Origin: Cupriavidus numazuensis
GTDB taxonomy: Bacteria > Pseudomonadota > Gammaproteobacteria > Burkholderiales > Burkholderiaceae
DNA length: 64,000 nt
Assembly (NCBI RefSeq): GCF_905397435.1
Contig: NZ_CAJPVI010000022.1
Coordinates: 62,001 to 126,000, forward strand
Direction: 5' to 3'
Shown here: positions 16,265 through 26,722 of the stretch, in pieces
Layout of the letters: every line of letters starts with the position of its first letter
Numbering within the stretch: position 1 is the first letter of the stretch
The notes under the pieces: model-generated
Databases searched by the model: none
What the model was told of the DNA's origin: nothing
The model's input: only the letters and a program-made list of their open reading frames with translations
Made by a program: the position numbers and the translations under genes

Positions 16265-19039
16265 ATGCCACATCGCTCCATCCGCACGCCCCACGCCACA
16301 TGGCCAGCCACGGTGCTCGCCGTGGCGCTCGGCGTGCACCCGGATATCGCACTCGCCGCCTGCGATCTGGCCGCCCCTGCCGACGGGCAGACCACCACGT
16401 GCACGCCGCTGGCTCCCAATCCCTCCACCACGCCCATCCTCGCGCAGCCAGGCAGCAGCCGGGTCACGGTGACCATCGAGCCGAATGCCGAACTGTCGGT
16501 CGCGGCGGGCAGCGCAGTGGTGGTCCGCGAGCAAAGCCTGGTGGACAATGGCGGCACCTTGCGAGGCATGGGCGACGCGGCGCCCACCGTGCTCATGCAA
16601 GGCACCGGCAACACGCTGGACAACCGCGGCACGATCATTGCTACGGGCACGGAGTCGCCCGCCGTCTTCGTGGATGGGAACGCGCCTGCCACGGTACGCA
16701 ACAGCGGCACGCTTCACGCCACGGGCACGAACAGCTTCGGGTTGCAGGGTGGCACCGCGCTGACCGTGACCAATACCGCCGCCGGGCGCATCCTGAGCGA
16801 TCAGTCCAACGCCATCTTCGCCAACCGTGGCATCACGCTCGACAATGCCGGCCTGATCCACTCGGACGCGACCAGCGTCATCGTCAACGACGGCCCCAGC
16901 TCGATCGACAATACCGGCACGATCGAATCGTTGAGTGGAAACGCCATCGGCGCGACAAGAGCGACGGTCGTCATTACCAACCGCGGCACGATCTCCGGCG
17001 GCTTCCGCGCGATTGACCTGGACGTCGGCAATGACGTCGTGAACATGCTTGGCGGCGCCATCCGCGGCGCAATCGTGCTGCGTGAGGGGGATGACCGCTT
17101 CGAGATGTCCGGTGGGCAGGTCGATGCCGTGGACATGGGGCCTGGCCGCGACACCGTCGTCGTCTCCGGTGGCCAGGTGAATGGCGCCATCGCGCTCGGC
17201 GACGACGGCGATGCCGCCACGTTGCGCGGGCTGACCGATGCCAACCTGGCAGGCATGCCACGGCTGGATGGCGGCAGCGGCCTGGACAGCCTGACCCTCG
17301 ACCAGAGCCGCCTTTCCGGCGTGGCCCGCCTGGCCGGCTTTGAAGCGGTGAACCTGACCAATCACAGCACGCTTGTTATGGACGGCGACCTGGTACTCGG
17401 CGACCCTGCCTTGCAAGCGCCTGCAGCCCTTGGCTTGCAGCGCCCACTCGCCGTTACCGCGCCAACGGCCGGCACGCTGGACATCGACAGCACCAGCACG
17501 CTGCAGATCGGCCCCGCCGGCAACGCGGCCATTGTGGCGGCAGCCGCAGGACAACTGGTAGCGGTCAGCAATGCCGGCGTCATCGACCTGACTACGGGAT
17601 CCACGCCGGCCGCGAGCCGCCTGCAGATCGCCGGCCACTACGCGGGCAACGGCGGGCAACTGCTGCTGCGCAGCGTACTGGGCGCGGACAACTCGCCCTC
17701 GGACCGGCTTGGCGTCTCGCAAGGCACAGTTTCCGGAAGCACCACGATCGCGCTGGCCAATGCCGGCGGCAATGGCGGGCTGACCGTCGTGGACGGGATC
17801 CCGCTCGTTCTGGTCACCGACGGCGGCACCTCGACGCCATCCGCGTTCCGGCTCGCAGGAGGCCAGATCCAGGCCGGCGCATACGTCTATGTGCTGTACC
17901 GCGGAGGCGTCAGCAACGGTACGGCCGATAGCTGGTTCCTGCGATCTAGCCTTGCCCCGGCTTCGGCAGTGTCCCCGGCTCCGCCGCCCGCGGGGCCCCT
18001 GCCGGTACTGTCACCACAACTGGCGGCAGGCAGCCCCGCCCTGCCACCCGCGCCGGCAGCGGATGCGCCGCCGGTCCCACTCTACCGGCCGGCAGTGCCT
18101 GTCTATGCGGCCATTGCAGGCGTCGCGCGGCAGCTGGGCATCGACCAGGTCGCCACCTTCCATGAACGCCAGGGCGAGCAGGCCTTGCTGACCGAACGCG
18201 GCGCACTCGGTGCCGCGTGGGCGCGGGCCTGGGGCAGCAACGGCCATCAGTCCCAAGGCGGCGAGGTACACCCGGATTTCAGCGGCACGCTCGCCGGCCT
18301 GCAGATCGGCCAGGACTTGTACGCCGTGGCAGGCGACAGCCCAGGTGGCCATCGCGATCATTTCGGTGCCTACTTCGGGTACGCGCGGGCGGCGGGCGAC
18401 ATCGCCGGCTTCGCGCTCGGCTTTCCCGGCTACGCGGCCGGCAAGCTCGACATGAATGCGTACAGCGTGGGCGGGTACTGGAGCCATATCGGGCCCAGCA
18501 ACTGGTACACCGATACGGTGCTGCAGTACAGCACGCTGACGGTCGATCCGCGCACCCACACCGGCACGGGCGCCGCCACGCACGGCAACGCGCTGACGCT
18601 ATCCGCCGAGGGCGGCATGCCGCTGCAGTTGTCGCCCACCGTGACACTGGAGCCGCAAGTGCAGCTTGTATGGCAGCACCTTTCCCTCAATGACCTGCAG
18701 GACCAGGTCAGCACCGTGTCTTTCCGCAATGCCGACAGCACGCTCGCACGCGCCGGCGTCCGGCTGCAGAAGGTGCTGGAGTACCACGGCGTGCGCTGGC
18801 AGCCCTGGATGCGCACGGATGTCCTGCACGCCTTCGGGGGCACGGACCAGACTATCTTTGCCGCCACGACCGCGATTCCCACCAGCCAGGCCTACACGGC
18901 TGCGCGTTTCGAGGCGGGGATCGCCGGAAAGGCCGGCCCGCGCGGCAGCGTCTATGGCACTGTCGGCTACCTGACCAGCCTGGACGGCGTGCCGCGCAGC
19001 GCATGGTTCGGCAATATCGGCGCACGCTGGTCCTGGTAA
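16265..19039 (+). CDS. Autotransporter (type Va secretion)
   Basis: 924 aa. Signal peptide at residues 1-31. The passenger, about 32-590, is built of short Gly/Asn-rich beta-helix turns (repeated NTGTI/NRGTI-type motifs, then GNDVVNMLGGAIRG and similar). A pertactin-like junction follows (LQIAGHYAGNGG...GADNSPSDRL...GNGGLTVVDG...PSAFRLAGG). A Pro/Ala-rich linker, about 565-610, leads to the C-terminal 12-strand barrel, which ends in GARWSW with a terminal aromatic. It would be exported by Sec and inserted by BAM. Adhesion is plausible but not shown by any motif. Confidence 0.9.
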   Translation: MPHRSIRTPHATWPATVLAVALGVHPDIALAACDLAAPADGQTTTCTPLAPNPSTTPILAQPGSSRVTVTIEPNAELSVAAGSAVVVREQSLVDNGGTLRGMGDAAPTVLMQGTGNTLDNRGTIIATGTESPAVFVDGNAPATVRNSGTLHATGTNSFGLQGGTALTVTNTAAGRILSDQSNAIFANRGITLDNAGLIHSDATSVIVNDGPSSIDNTGTIESLSGNAIGATRATVVITNRGTISGGFRAIDLDVGNDVVNMLGGAIRGAIVLREGDDRFEMSGGQVDAVDMGPGRDTVVVSGGQVNGAIALGDDGDAATLRGLTDANLAGMPRLDGGSGLDSLTLDQSRLSGVARLAGFEAVNLTNHSTLVMDGDLVLGDPALQAPAALGLQRPLAVTAPTAGTLDIDSTSTLQIGPAGNAAIVAAAAGQLVAVSNAGVIDLTTGSTPAASRLQIAGHYAGNGGQLLLRSVLGADNSPSDRLGVSQGTVSGSTTIALANAGGNGGLTVVDGIPLVLVTDGGTSTPSAFRLAGGQIQAGAYVYVLYRGGVSNGTADSWFLRSSLAPASAVSPAPPPAGPLPVLSPQLAAGSPALPPAPAADAPPVPLYRPAVPVYAAIAGVARQLGIDQVATFHERQGEQALLTERGALGAAWARAWGSNGHQSQGGEVHPDFSGTLAGLQIGQDLYAVAGDSPGGHRDHFGAYFGYARAAGDIAGFALGFPGYAAGKLDMNAYSVGGYWSHIGPSNWYTDTVLQYSTLTVDPRTHTGTGAATHGNALTLSAEGGMPLQLSPTVTLEPQVQLVWQHLSLNDLQDQVSTVSFRNADSTLARAGVRLQKVLEYHGVRWQPWMRTDVLHAFGGTDQTIFAATTAIPTSQAYTAARFEAGIAGKAGPRGSVYGTVGYLTSLDGVPRSAWFGNIGARWSW

Positions 19040-19234
19040 CGCGCCCGGTCGCGGGTCATATCGCCGGGCAGTCGTCGGGAGACGGCCTGCAAGCCGCCGC
19101 GACAAGTGCTACCCTGCCGGCCACTACTCGTCTGCGGCACCGGCCGACGGTGCACGCGTTGCGCCGGCGGCGCATCGATATGCCGCCGGGAATATCCCAA
19201 AGCGGCACCCTTTGCCGTCCAGTTGAAGATTGCC

Positions 19235-20458
19235 ATGACCGTCCAGTCCCCCACCGGCGGGGTTTCCGCATCGGGCACACACCCGGCTCAGCCCCCGTCA
19301 ATCCCGGCGTGGGTAACGCCGTTGCTGGCCGCGGCCTGCGGCGTGACCGTGGCCAACCTGTACTTCGCCCAGCCGCTGGTCGGCCCGATTGCCGCAGCGC
19401 TGCAACTGTCGCCGGGCTCGGCCGGACTGATCATCACGCTGGTCCAGGCCGGCTACTGCCTCGGGCTGTTGTTGCTGGTACCGCTGGCCGACCTGATGGA
19501 GAACCGTCGCCTGGTATGCCGGCTGCTGGCCGGCAACGCGCTGGCGCTTGCCGCGGCCGCATACGCGACGCACGCGGCCACGTTCCTGCTCGCCGCCTGG
19601 CTGATCGGGCTCTGTTCCGTCGCCGTGCAGGTGCTGGTGCCGTTTGCCGCCCACCTGGCGCCCGAGCATGCGCGCGGACGCGCTGTCGGCAATGTCACGA
19701 GCGGGTTGTTGCTCGGCATCATGCTGGCACGGCCGATCGCGAGCATGGTGGCCGATCTCTGGGGCTGGCATGCCATCTTCGCGCTGTCGTCGGTGGTCAT
19801 GGCCCTGCTGGCCCTGGTGCTGTCACGGCGCCTGCCGCAGCGCGCGCCGGCACCCGGCGGGCGCTATGCGGAGATGCTGGCCTCCATGTGGCACTTGCTG
19901 CGCACGCAGCCGGTGCTGCGCCGGCGTGCTGCCTACCAGGCCAGCATGTTCGGCGCCTTCAGCCTGTTCTGGACCACGGCACCGCTTTACCTGTCCGGAC
20001 CGGCGTTCGGGCTGTCGCAGCGCGGCATCGCGCTGTTCGCACTGGCCGGCGTGGCTGGCGCCATCGCCGCACCCATTGCCGGCCGGCTGGCCGACCGCGG
20101 GCGCGGGCGCCGCATGACGGGCATCGCCCTGCTGCTTGGCGCAGGTTCGATGCTGATCGGGCTGGCCGGCACGCCCGGATCGGTGTTCGCCCTCGCGATG
20201 CTGACCGTCGCCGCGATCGTGCTCGATTTCGGCGTATCGGCCAGCCTGGTGGTCGGGCAGCGCGCGATCTTTTCGCTGAGCGCGGAGCACCGCGGCCGGC
20301 TCAACGGCGTGTTCATGGCCGTGTTCTTTGTTGGCGGAGCGCTCGGTTCTGCACTTGGCGGCTGGGCCTACGCGCACGGCGGCTGGCCGCTGGCCAGCGG
20401 CATCGGCTTCGCACTGCCGATCCTGGCACTGCTGTTCTTCGCCACGGAGCGGCGCTGA
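19235..20458 (+). CDS. MFS exporter (DHA1-like)
   Basis: A 407-aa protein with about 12 helices. Landmarks are [20 protein letters not shown] (helix 1), [12 protein letters not shown] (motif A region after helix 2) and [12 protein letters not shown] in the second half. It resembles uncharacterised MFS exporters of the YgaY type. The ATG at 19235 gives a short polar N-terminus before helix 1; earlier in-frame codons cover non-coding sequence. The substrate is unknown. Confidence 0.88.
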   Translation: MTVQSPTGGVSASGTHPAQPPSIPAWVTPLLAAACGVTVANLYFAQPLVGPIAAALQLSPGSAGLIITLVQAGYCLGLLLLVPLADLMENRRLVCRLLAGNALALAAAAYATHAATFLLAAWLIGLCSVAVQVLVPFAAHLAPEHARGRAVGNVTSGLLLGIMLARPIASMVADLWGWHAIFALSSVVMALLALVLSRRLPQRAPAPGGRYAEMLASMWHLLRTQPVLRRRAAYQASMFGAFSLFWTTAPLYLSGPAFGLSQRGIALFALAGVAGAIAAPIAGRLADRGRGRRMTGIALLLGAGSMLIGLAGTPGSVFALAMLTVAAIVLDFGVSASLVVGQRAIFSLSAEHRGRLNGVFMAVFFVGGALGSALGGWAYAHGGWPLASGIGFALPILALLFFATERR

Positions 20459-20608
20459 AGGCATCTCATGAATGGCGTAATGAACTGAAACAGGCCCTGC
20501 ATGCTTGCGGGGCAAAAGTCTTGCGCTCGCCTGCCGTTATTGTTCCTGCCTGGCAGTTGTCCCCCATCATCCCCTGCGTCAGGCATCCATATCCCCGGAA
20601 GGCCAGCC

Positions 20609-20791
20609 ATGTCATTTGTCACCAAGACCGTCGAAGTCCAGTACCGCCAGAAAGGCCACAAGTCGGTTGTCACCTCCACCGAAGCCGTCGCACTGTCCGA
20701 CCGCCACGCGGAAGACCCGAAGGCGATCCTCGCCACGCTGCGGCTGCTGCATCCGCAGTGGGAGGACATCAAGGTGATGTCCGTGTCGTAA
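20609..20791 (+). CDS. Small hypothetical protein (60 aa)
   Basis: Start ATG 20609 follows GGAAGG. The 60-aa product (begins MSFVTKTVEVQYRQKGHK, ends DIKVMSVS) alternates charged and hydrophobic residues like a small beta-alpha-beta fold. It has no Cys, no signal peptide and no known motif. It is followed by a strong terminator, which supports a real transcript. Function unknown. Confidence 0.65.
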   Translation: MSFVTKTVEVQYRQKGHKSVVTSTEAVALSDRHAEDPKAILATLRLLHPQWEDIKVMSVS

Positions 20792-20818
20792 GACACAACG
20801 TACTGTTCAGGCAAAGAA

Positions 20819-20853
20819 AAAAGGCGCTCCGCGCACCGCGCGAAGCGCCTTTT
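20819..20853. terminator. Bidirectional intrinsic terminator
   Basis: AAAAGGCGCT and AGCGCCTTTT are perfect 10-bp arms around a GC-rich loop, with T runs on each strand. It serves both the small plus-strand gene and the convergent czcA-like gene. Confidence 0.85.
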
Positions 20854-20884
20854 GTCGTCGGGCCGGCGACCTCAGATCACCGCA

Positions 20885-23800
20885 TCAGACCGGCACATCC
20901 TTGGTCGGATCCGCCTTGCGGTCGTCAAACCAGCGGTACAGCGTGGGTACCATCACCAGCGTAAGCAGTGTCGACGTGATCAGCCCGCCGATCACCACCA
21001 CCGCCAGGGGTCGCTGCACTTCCGAGCCCGGGCCGGACGAGAACAGAAACGGCACCAGGCCAAGCATCGCAATCGTAGCCGTCATCATGACCGGCCGGAA
21101 GCGCTGGGTCGCCCCCTGCACCACCGCCTCCGTCACGGACAGGCCCGAATCGCGCAGCGTGCGGATGTACGACACCAGCACCACGCCGTTGAGCACGGCC
21201 ATGCCCCACAGCGCGATAAAGCCCACCGATGCCGGCACCGACAGGTATTCCCCAGTCACGAACAGCCCGATGATGCCGCCGATCGACGCGAACGGCAGTA
21301 CCGTGATGATCAGCGTGGCGAAGCGCAGCGAGTTGAACAGCAGGAACAGCAGGAAGAAGATCGCGGCGATGGTCACGGGCACGATGATCTTCAGGTGGCC
21401 CATGGCGCGTTCCATGTTCTGGAACTGGCCGCCCCACTCGAGGTAGTAGCCTTCCGGCAGCTTGACCTTGGCACCCGCGGCCTGCTGCAACTCGGCGACA
21501 AAGCCGCCGAGATCGCGGTCCTTCACGTTGATCATCACCACCACGCGGCGCTTGGCCATTTCGCGGCTGATCTGCGCGGGGCCGTCGCTGACCTCGATCT
21601 TCGCCACGCTCTGCAGCGGCACTTGCGTGCCGTTGGGCGTCGCCACCAGCAACTGGCGGATGGCTTGCACGTTGTTGCGGAAATCCTCCGGCAAGCGCAC
21701 CGCCGCCGCGAAGCGACGTTCGCCCTCGAAGATATCCGTCGCACGCTTGCCGCCAATGGCAATCTCGATCACGTCATGGATGTCGGACACGTTCAACCCG
21801 TAGCGCGCAATCGCCTGGCGGTCGATCTCGATCGACAGGTACTGCTGCCCCGACACGCGTTCGATGCGGATATCCTGCGAACCCTGGATGCCGCCCGCCA
21901 CACGCGCGATTTCGCCCGCAAGTTCGCGCAGCTTGTCGAGATCGTCGCCGAACACCTTCACCGCGACGTCCGAACGCACGCCGCTGACCATCTCGTCGAC
22001 GCGGTCGGAAATCGGCTGCGCCATCACGATCTGCACGCCCGGAATGGCCTTCAGCTTCTCGCGGATGGCATTGGCAATGTCGTCCTGCGTCCAGCCATCG
22101 GGCCACTCGTCGCGGTCCTTCAGGCTCGCGATCGGCGTCGATTCGTTCTGGCCCTGCGGGTCCGCCGGACTTTCGCCGCGGCCCACGCCGGACACCACCG
22201 ACTTCACGCCCGGCACGCCGAGCACGAGCTTGTTGGCCTCCTTCTCGAGCTTGATCGACTCTTCGAGCGAGATGTTCGGCACGCGGTCGATGGCCGGCAC
22301 GATCGAACCTTCCTTCATCTCGGGAATGAACGATGTGCCAAGCAGCGGCACGATGGCCACCGTCAGCATGAAGGCACCCACTGCGCCGATCACCGTCTTG
22401 CGGCTGTTGCCCAGCGCCCAGTGCAGCATGCGCAGGTAGTGCCGCTTCATGAACGCGATGATCTTCGTGTCGTGTTCGGCACCGCCCTTGAGCAGGTACG
22501 AACTCAGCACCGGCGACAGCGTGAGCGACAGGAGCAGCGAAATCGCAAGCGCAATCGAGATCGTGAACGCCAGCGGCGCGAACATCTTGCCTTCCATGCC
22601 CGACAGCGTCATCAGCGGCAGGAACACCAGGATGATGATGCCCACGCCGACGATCACGGGCGTGGCCACTTCCTGCACGGCCTTGACCAGTATCTGGGTC
22701 TTGGTGAGCCCCGGTTCCTTGTGGCCTAACCGCTCGAACGCGTTCTCGACCACCACCACCGAGCCGTCCACCATCAGGCCGATCGCGATCGCAAGCCCGC
22801 CCAGCGACATCAGGTTGGCCGACAGTCCCATCCTGTTCATGACGATGAAGGTCAGCAACGGCGTCAGCACCAGCGTGGCAAGCACGATGACCGACGAACG
22901 CACGTCGCCGAGGAACAGGAACAGCACGATCACCACGAGCACCACGCCTTCGAGCAGCACCTTGGTCACCGTCCACAGCGCGGCATCGACGAGTTCGCTG
23001 CGGTCGTAGTACGGCACGATCTGCAGCTTGCCGGGCAGCATGCCCTTGGCGTTGATCTCGGCCACGCGCGCCTTGACGCGGCTCACCACTTCCTTGGCAT
23101 TGCCGCCGCGCATCATCATGACGATGCCGCCGACCGCCTCGGTCTGGCCGTTCTTCACGAGCGCGCCCTGGCGTACCTCGTGACCGATGGTCACGGTGGC
23201 TACATCGCGCAGGTAGACCGGCGTGCCGGCCACTTCCTTGAGCACGATGCTGCCCAGGTCATCCACGCCCTTGGCCAGGCCCACGCCGCGGATCAGGTAC
23301 TGCTCGGCGTAGTGCGGCAGCACGCCGCCGCCCGAGTTGGCGTTGTTGCGCGCCAGCGCCTGGTAGACCTGCTGGATCGACACATCGTAGTGGCGCATGC
23401 GCTCGGGGTTGACCAGCGCCTGGTACTGGCGCACGTAGCCGCCCTGCGAGTTGATCTCGGCCACGCCGGGGATCGAACGCAGCAGCGGACGCACCACCCA
23501 GTCCTGGGCAATGCGGCGCTCGGCCAGTTCCTCCTGCGTCAGTTCACGGTTGCCGTCATCGGGGCGATCCAGTGTGTACTGGTAGACCTCGCCGAGGCCG
23601 GTCGAGACCGGGCCCAGCACCGGCGTCACGCCTTCGGGCATGCGTCCGGACACTTCGATCAGCCGCTCCATCACAAGCTGGCGCGCGAAGTAGACGTCCG
23701 TCGCATCGGTGAACACGAGCGTGATCAGCGACAGGCCCGCCTTGTTCAGCGAACGCATCTCTTCCAGGCCGGGCAGGCCGGTCATGGCCATTTCCACGGG

Positions 23801-24001
23801 CACCGTGACAAAGCGCTCTACCTCTTCCGGTGAACGGCCCGTGGCTTCGGTGGCGATCTGCACCTGCACGTTGGTCACATCGGGAAACGCATCCACCGAC
23901 AGCTTGGTGGCCGCGCGCAGGCCGAAGAAGAACAGCACCACGGCCAGCACGCACACCACCAGCCGCTGCTTGATGGCGGCTTCAACCAGGGATTTCATCA
24001 T
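20885..24001 (-). CDS. czcA: CzcA-like heavy-metal RND efflux pump (HME family)
   Basis: 1038 aa, the normal length for HME-RND permeases. The N-terminus (RLVVCVLAVVLFFFGLRAATKLSVDAFPDVTNVQVQIATEA, described in part) is family-typical, with two large periplasmic loops and 12 helices. The helix-4 motif reads AIAIGLMVDGSVVVVEN. Asp412 and Glu419 are kept, but the first acidic residue of the CzcA pattern DFGxxxDGAVxxxEN is Ala406, as in CusA. The periplasmic part (MVSGVRSDVAVKVFGDD) is more CzcA-like than CusA-like. It would drive proton-coupled export of a divalent cation such as Zn, Co or Cd; the specificity is open. It begins 6 bp after the membrane-fusion gene. Confidence 0.9.
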   Translation of the reverse strand: MMKSLVEAAIKQRLVVCVLAVVLFFFGLRAATKLSVDAFPDVTNVQVQIATEATGRSPEEVERFVTVPVEMAMTGLPGLEEMRSLNKAGLSLITLVFTDATDVYFARQLVMERLIEVSGRMPEGVTPVLGPVSTGLGEVYQYTLDRPDDGNRELTQEELAERRIAQDWVVRPLLRSIPGVAEINSQGGYVRQYQALVNPERMRHYDVSIQQVYQALARNNANSGGGVLPHYAEQYLIRGVGLAKGVDDLGSIVLKEVAGTPVYLRDVATVTIGHEVRQGALVKNGQTEAVGGIVMMMRGGNAKEVVSRVKARVAEINAKGMLPGKLQIVPYYDRSELVDAALWTVTKVLLEGVVLVVIVLFLFLGDVRSSVIVLATLVLTPLLTFIVMNRMGLSANLMSLGGLAIAIGLMVDGSVVVVENAFERLGHKEPGLTKTQILVKAVQEVATPVIVGVGIIILVFLPLMTLSGMEGKMFAPLAFTISIALAISLLLSLTLSPVLSSYLLKGGAEHDTKIIAFMKRHYLRMLHWALGNSRKTVIGAVGAFMLTVAIVPLLGTSFIPEMKEGSIVPAIDRVPNISLEESIKLEKEANKLVLGVPGVKSVVSGVGRGESPADPQGQNESTPIASLKDRDEWPDGWTQDDIANAIREKLKAIPGVQIVMAQPISDRVDEMVSGVRSDVAVKVFGDDLDKLRELAGEIARVAGGIQGSQDIRIERVSGQQYLSIEIDRQAIARYGLNVSDIHDVIEIAIGGKRATDIFEGERRFAAAVRLPEDFRNNVQAIRQLLVATPNGTQVPLQSVAKIEVSDGPAQISREMAKRRVVVMINVKDRDLGGFVAELQQAAGAKVKLPEGYYLEWGGQFQNMERAMGHLKIIVPVTIAAIFFLLFLLFNSLRFATLIITVLPFASIGGIIGLFVTGEYLSVPASVGFIALWGMAVLNGVVLVSYIRTLRDSGLSVTEAVVQGATQRFRPVMMTATIAMLGLVPFLFSSGPGSEVQRPLAVVVIGGLITSTLLTLVMVPTLYRWFDDRKADPTKDVPV

Positions 24002-24007
24002 GGCCGA

Positions 24008-25168
24008 TTACCCCTGTTCGATGCGCTTGCGCTCGTTGTCGAGATGGAAGGCGCCATCCACCACGACACGGTCGCCGGCCTTCACGCCGTTGAGCACCAC
24101 GCGCATGCCGTCGCTTTCTGCGCCGAGCTTGACGCGCGTCTGGCGGAACTGGCCGCCGGGCATTTCGACGTAGACGAGTTCGTCGTTCCCTTCGCGCACC
24201 ACGGCGGAAGCCGGCACCACGAGCTGGTCGGCAGGCTTGCTGGCAATCAGCATGCTCGCCAGCATGGCGGGCTTGAGACGGCCCTCGCGATTTTCCAGCT
24301 CCGTGCGGACCAGCACCGTGCGCGACTGCGGGTTCACCGTGCGGCCCACATAGATCAGCTTGCCGGTGATGGTCTGGCTGCCCTTGCCATTGGCCAGCGA
24401 CGGCACCTCGATCTCCACGCTCTGCCCTTCGGCCACCTGCGCGGCCTGCTGTTCGGGCACCTCGGCCACGACCCATACGCGCGACAGGTCGGCCACGGTG
24501 TAGAGCGCGTCAGCAGGCTGCACGACCTGGCCCTGCGCCACATTGCGTTCCACCACGGTGCCGCTGAGACTCGAATACACGGGCGAATGCGAATTGATGC
24601 TGCCGTTCTTGGCCAGCTCCGCAATGGCGGCCGGCGACATGCCCAGCACGCGCAGCTGGTCGCGGTAGGCGCGCATTTCGGCCGATGCAATCGCCAGCTC
24701 GCTTTGGCGGCGCTGCAGCTCGCCGCGGCCGATCACGTCGGCGGCATAGAGTTGCTTCGCACGTTCGGCGTTGCGCGCCTGCAGTTCGTGCTGCGCCTCG
24801 CTCTTCAGGAAGGCCATCTGGGCCGCGCCGAGTTCAGTACTGTGCAGGCGGGCGAGCACCTGACCCGCCTTGACCTCCTGGCCCAGGCTGGCATACAGGT
24901 CGGTCACGCGCCCGGTCACGCTGGCGCCGACGCGCGACACGCGCTGCTCATCGAAATCGATACGCCCCGCCACGCGCAGCATCTCGCTGAACGGCGACGT
25001 GGAAACCGGCGCGACCTTCAGGGTCTGCATCAGGTTGGGCTCGGGCTTGATGACGCCGGGCGGCAGTTTGGGGGCTTCGGTCGCTTGGGCAGGCTCCTTC
25101 GTGCAGCCTGCCAGGGCAAACACCATGACGGCAGTGGCCGTCAGCGAAAGCAGGAAATTGGGGCGCAT
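24008..25168 (-). CDS. czcB: CzcB-like membrane fusion lipoprotein
   Basis: A 386-aa periplasmic adaptor. Lipoprotein signal MRPNFLLSLTATAVMVFALAGC with Cys22 as the acceptor. Then come the barrel-sandwich/lipoyl half (GRVTDLYASLGQEVKAGQVLARLHS), a helical hairpin (QHELQARNAERAKQLYAADVIGRGELQRRQSE, described in part), the second lipoyl half (SSLSGTVVERNVAQGQVV) and beta-barrel domains. It links the RND pump with the outer-membrane channel. It is spaced 2 bp from czcC and 6 bp from czcA, one operon. Confidence 0.9.
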   Translation of the reverse strand: MRPNFLLSLTATAVMVFALAGCTKEPAQATEAPKLPPGVIKPEPNLMQTLKVAPVSTSPFSEMLRVAGRIDFDEQRVSRVGASVTGRVTDLYASLGQEVKAGQVLARLHSTELGAAQMAFLKSEAQHELQARNAERAKQLYAADVIGRGELQRRQSELAIASAEMRAYRDQLRVLGMSPAAIAELAKNGSINSHSPVYSSLSGTVVERNVAQGQVVQPADALYTVADLSRVWVVAEVPEQQAAQVAEGQSVEIEVPSLANGKGSQTITGKLIYVGRTVNPQSRTVLVRTELENREGRLKPAMLASMLIASKPADQLVVPASAVVREGNDELVYVEMPGGQFRQTRVKLGAESDGMRVVLNGVKAGDRVVVDGAFHLDNERKRIEQG

Positions 25169-25170
25169 GA

Positions 25171-26568
25171 TTATCGGTTCTGGATGGTGGAAGACGGCAG
25201 CGCAGCAGGCGCGGTGCCCGGGGCCGTCGACATGAGCTTTTCGATCTGGATCGCTGCGACCTGCAGGTCGAACTGCGCCGCGATCAGTTCATTGCGCGCG
25301 CCGCGCAGCACGCGCTGCGCGTCCAGGTAATCGAGAATGCCGCGCTCGCCAAAGCGGTAGGCGGACTCGGCCACGTTCAGCGCGGCTTCGGCTTCGCGCA
25401 CGATGCCGGATTCCAGTGCAGTCACTTGCGACTGCGTGATCTCGTACTGGCGGTAAGCAGTTTCCAGTTCCTGGGTCAGCTCGAATTCTCGCGCTTCCAG
25501 CGCGGTGCGCGCCTGCGTGGCCTGCGCGGTGGCTTCGCCCACCGGGCCGCTGCGGCGATCCCACAGCGGAATCGTCAGCACCAGGCCGATCTGCGACACG
25601 TTGTTATCCGGCTGGCGATCGGTGCTCGCGCGCACGGCGACTTCGGGCCAGCGCAGCGAACGCTGGTAATCCACGCCAAGGCGGGCACGTTCCAGCTCCA
25701 TGCGGCGCTGGGTCAGTTCGGCGTTGCTGGCGTTCATCGTGCCACGCAATTGCGGCAGCGGCGGCACCTCTGGCACCTGGCCGAGATTGCCGTCCAGCGA
25801 GAACTGCGCCGGCATGGCGCCGCCCACCTGCTGGCGCAGCGCAGCCTTGGCCTGGTTCACGCGCAGTTCCGCCGTCTGCGCGCTTTTCTGCGTCGCGAGC
25901 AATTCGGTCTCGGCCTTGATCAGTTCATAGCGCGGCGCCTCGCCCACTTCCACGCGAAGGCGCGCGCGCGAATGGATCTGCCGCATCATCGCCAGGTCTT
26001 CGGACGCGGCCTGGAGTTCGCTCTCGCGGCGCAGTACCTCGAAATACGCCGTCTTCACGCGCGCGGCCAATTCGGCGCGAAAGCCCTGGCGCACGGCCTG
26101 AGACGCTTCCAGGCCGCGCGAAGCCATGTCCTGGCGCAGGCTGCGCTGGTGCGGATAGTCGAGCTTCTGGGTGATGGCGTAGGTGGGCGCGTTGCCGCTG
26201 GTTACGCCAGGCTGTTTGCCCTGCAGGCGGCCGTACATGACCTCGACCTGCGGGTTCGGATAGGCGCGCGCGCTCGTGATGGCGGCATTGGCGGCATCGA
26301 CATTGGCCTGCGCGGCCTCGACGCCCTTGTTGGTGGATTGCGCGAGCGCCAGCAGTTGCTGCAGGCCATAGGACGGACCGGTCGCGGGAGCAGCGGATGC
26401 GGGCGGTGCAACGTTGCCGCCAGCCAGGACGACGGCGGCCGGCGGGCGCACGTCGTCGCTGGCCTGGGCCGGCACGGCCGCGAACGCCACCAGCGAAAGC
26501 GACGCGATCAGGGTCAGCTTGGTGTGTGTCATGAGTCGGGAAAGCAAGCCATAGGCTGCCTGCGCCAT
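25171..26568 (-). CDS. czcC: CzcC-like outer-membrane factor
   Basis: A 465-aa TolC-type channel with the two OEP repeats (first around GLQQLLALAQSTNKGVEAAQANVDAANA, second from SNAELTQRRMELERARLGVD). Secretion signal ...LIASLSLVAFAAVPAQA. Two starts are possible: ATG at 26566-26568, which has GGGGGA upstream, and ATG at 26530-26532, which gives a shorter signal peptide without a clear ribosome site. I list the first. It is the first gene of the czcCBA-like operon and lies 154 bp after the small acidic periplasmic gene. Confidence 0.88.
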   Translation of the reverse strand: MAQAAYGLLSRLMTHTKLTLIASLSLVAFAAVPAQASDDVRPPAAVVLAGGNVAPPASAAPATGPSYGLQQLLALAQSTNKGVEAAQANVDAANAAITSARAYPNPQVEVMYGRLQGKQPGVTSGNAPTYAITQKLDYPHQRSLRQDMASRGLEASQAVRQGFRAELAARVKTAYFEVLRRESELQAASEDLAMMRQIHSRARLRVEVGEAPRYELIKAETELLATQKSAQTAELRVNQAKAALRQQVGGAMPAQFSLDGNLGQVPEVPPLPQLRGTMNASNAELTQRRMELERARLGVDYQRSLRWPEVAVRASTDRQPDNNVSQIGLVLTIPLWDRRSGPVGEATAQATQARTALEAREFELTQELETAYRQYEITQSQVTALESGIVREAEAALNVAESAYRFGERGILDYLDAQRVLRGARNELIAAQFDLQVAAIQIEKLMSTAPGTAPAALPSSTIQNR

Positions 26569-26722
26569 GCGTCATCCCCCGCCCCTCGCGTGATGCGCGA
26601 GACGGACGGAAGACGGACCGCAACGGACTCAGCCGGCTACCGCGAAGGCAAGCCGGGAGTTCTGGGCAGGCAATGGGACGCGGCCCGGGCATGGCGATGC
26701 CATGCACAGGGCGCGAAGGGAA

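Noticed and set aside
20852..22729. A 625-codon open frame opposite czcA, and a 734-codon one opposite xsc (57327-59531)
   Set aside because: Both are antisense shadows: the opposite strand carries full-length, motif-complete proteins.
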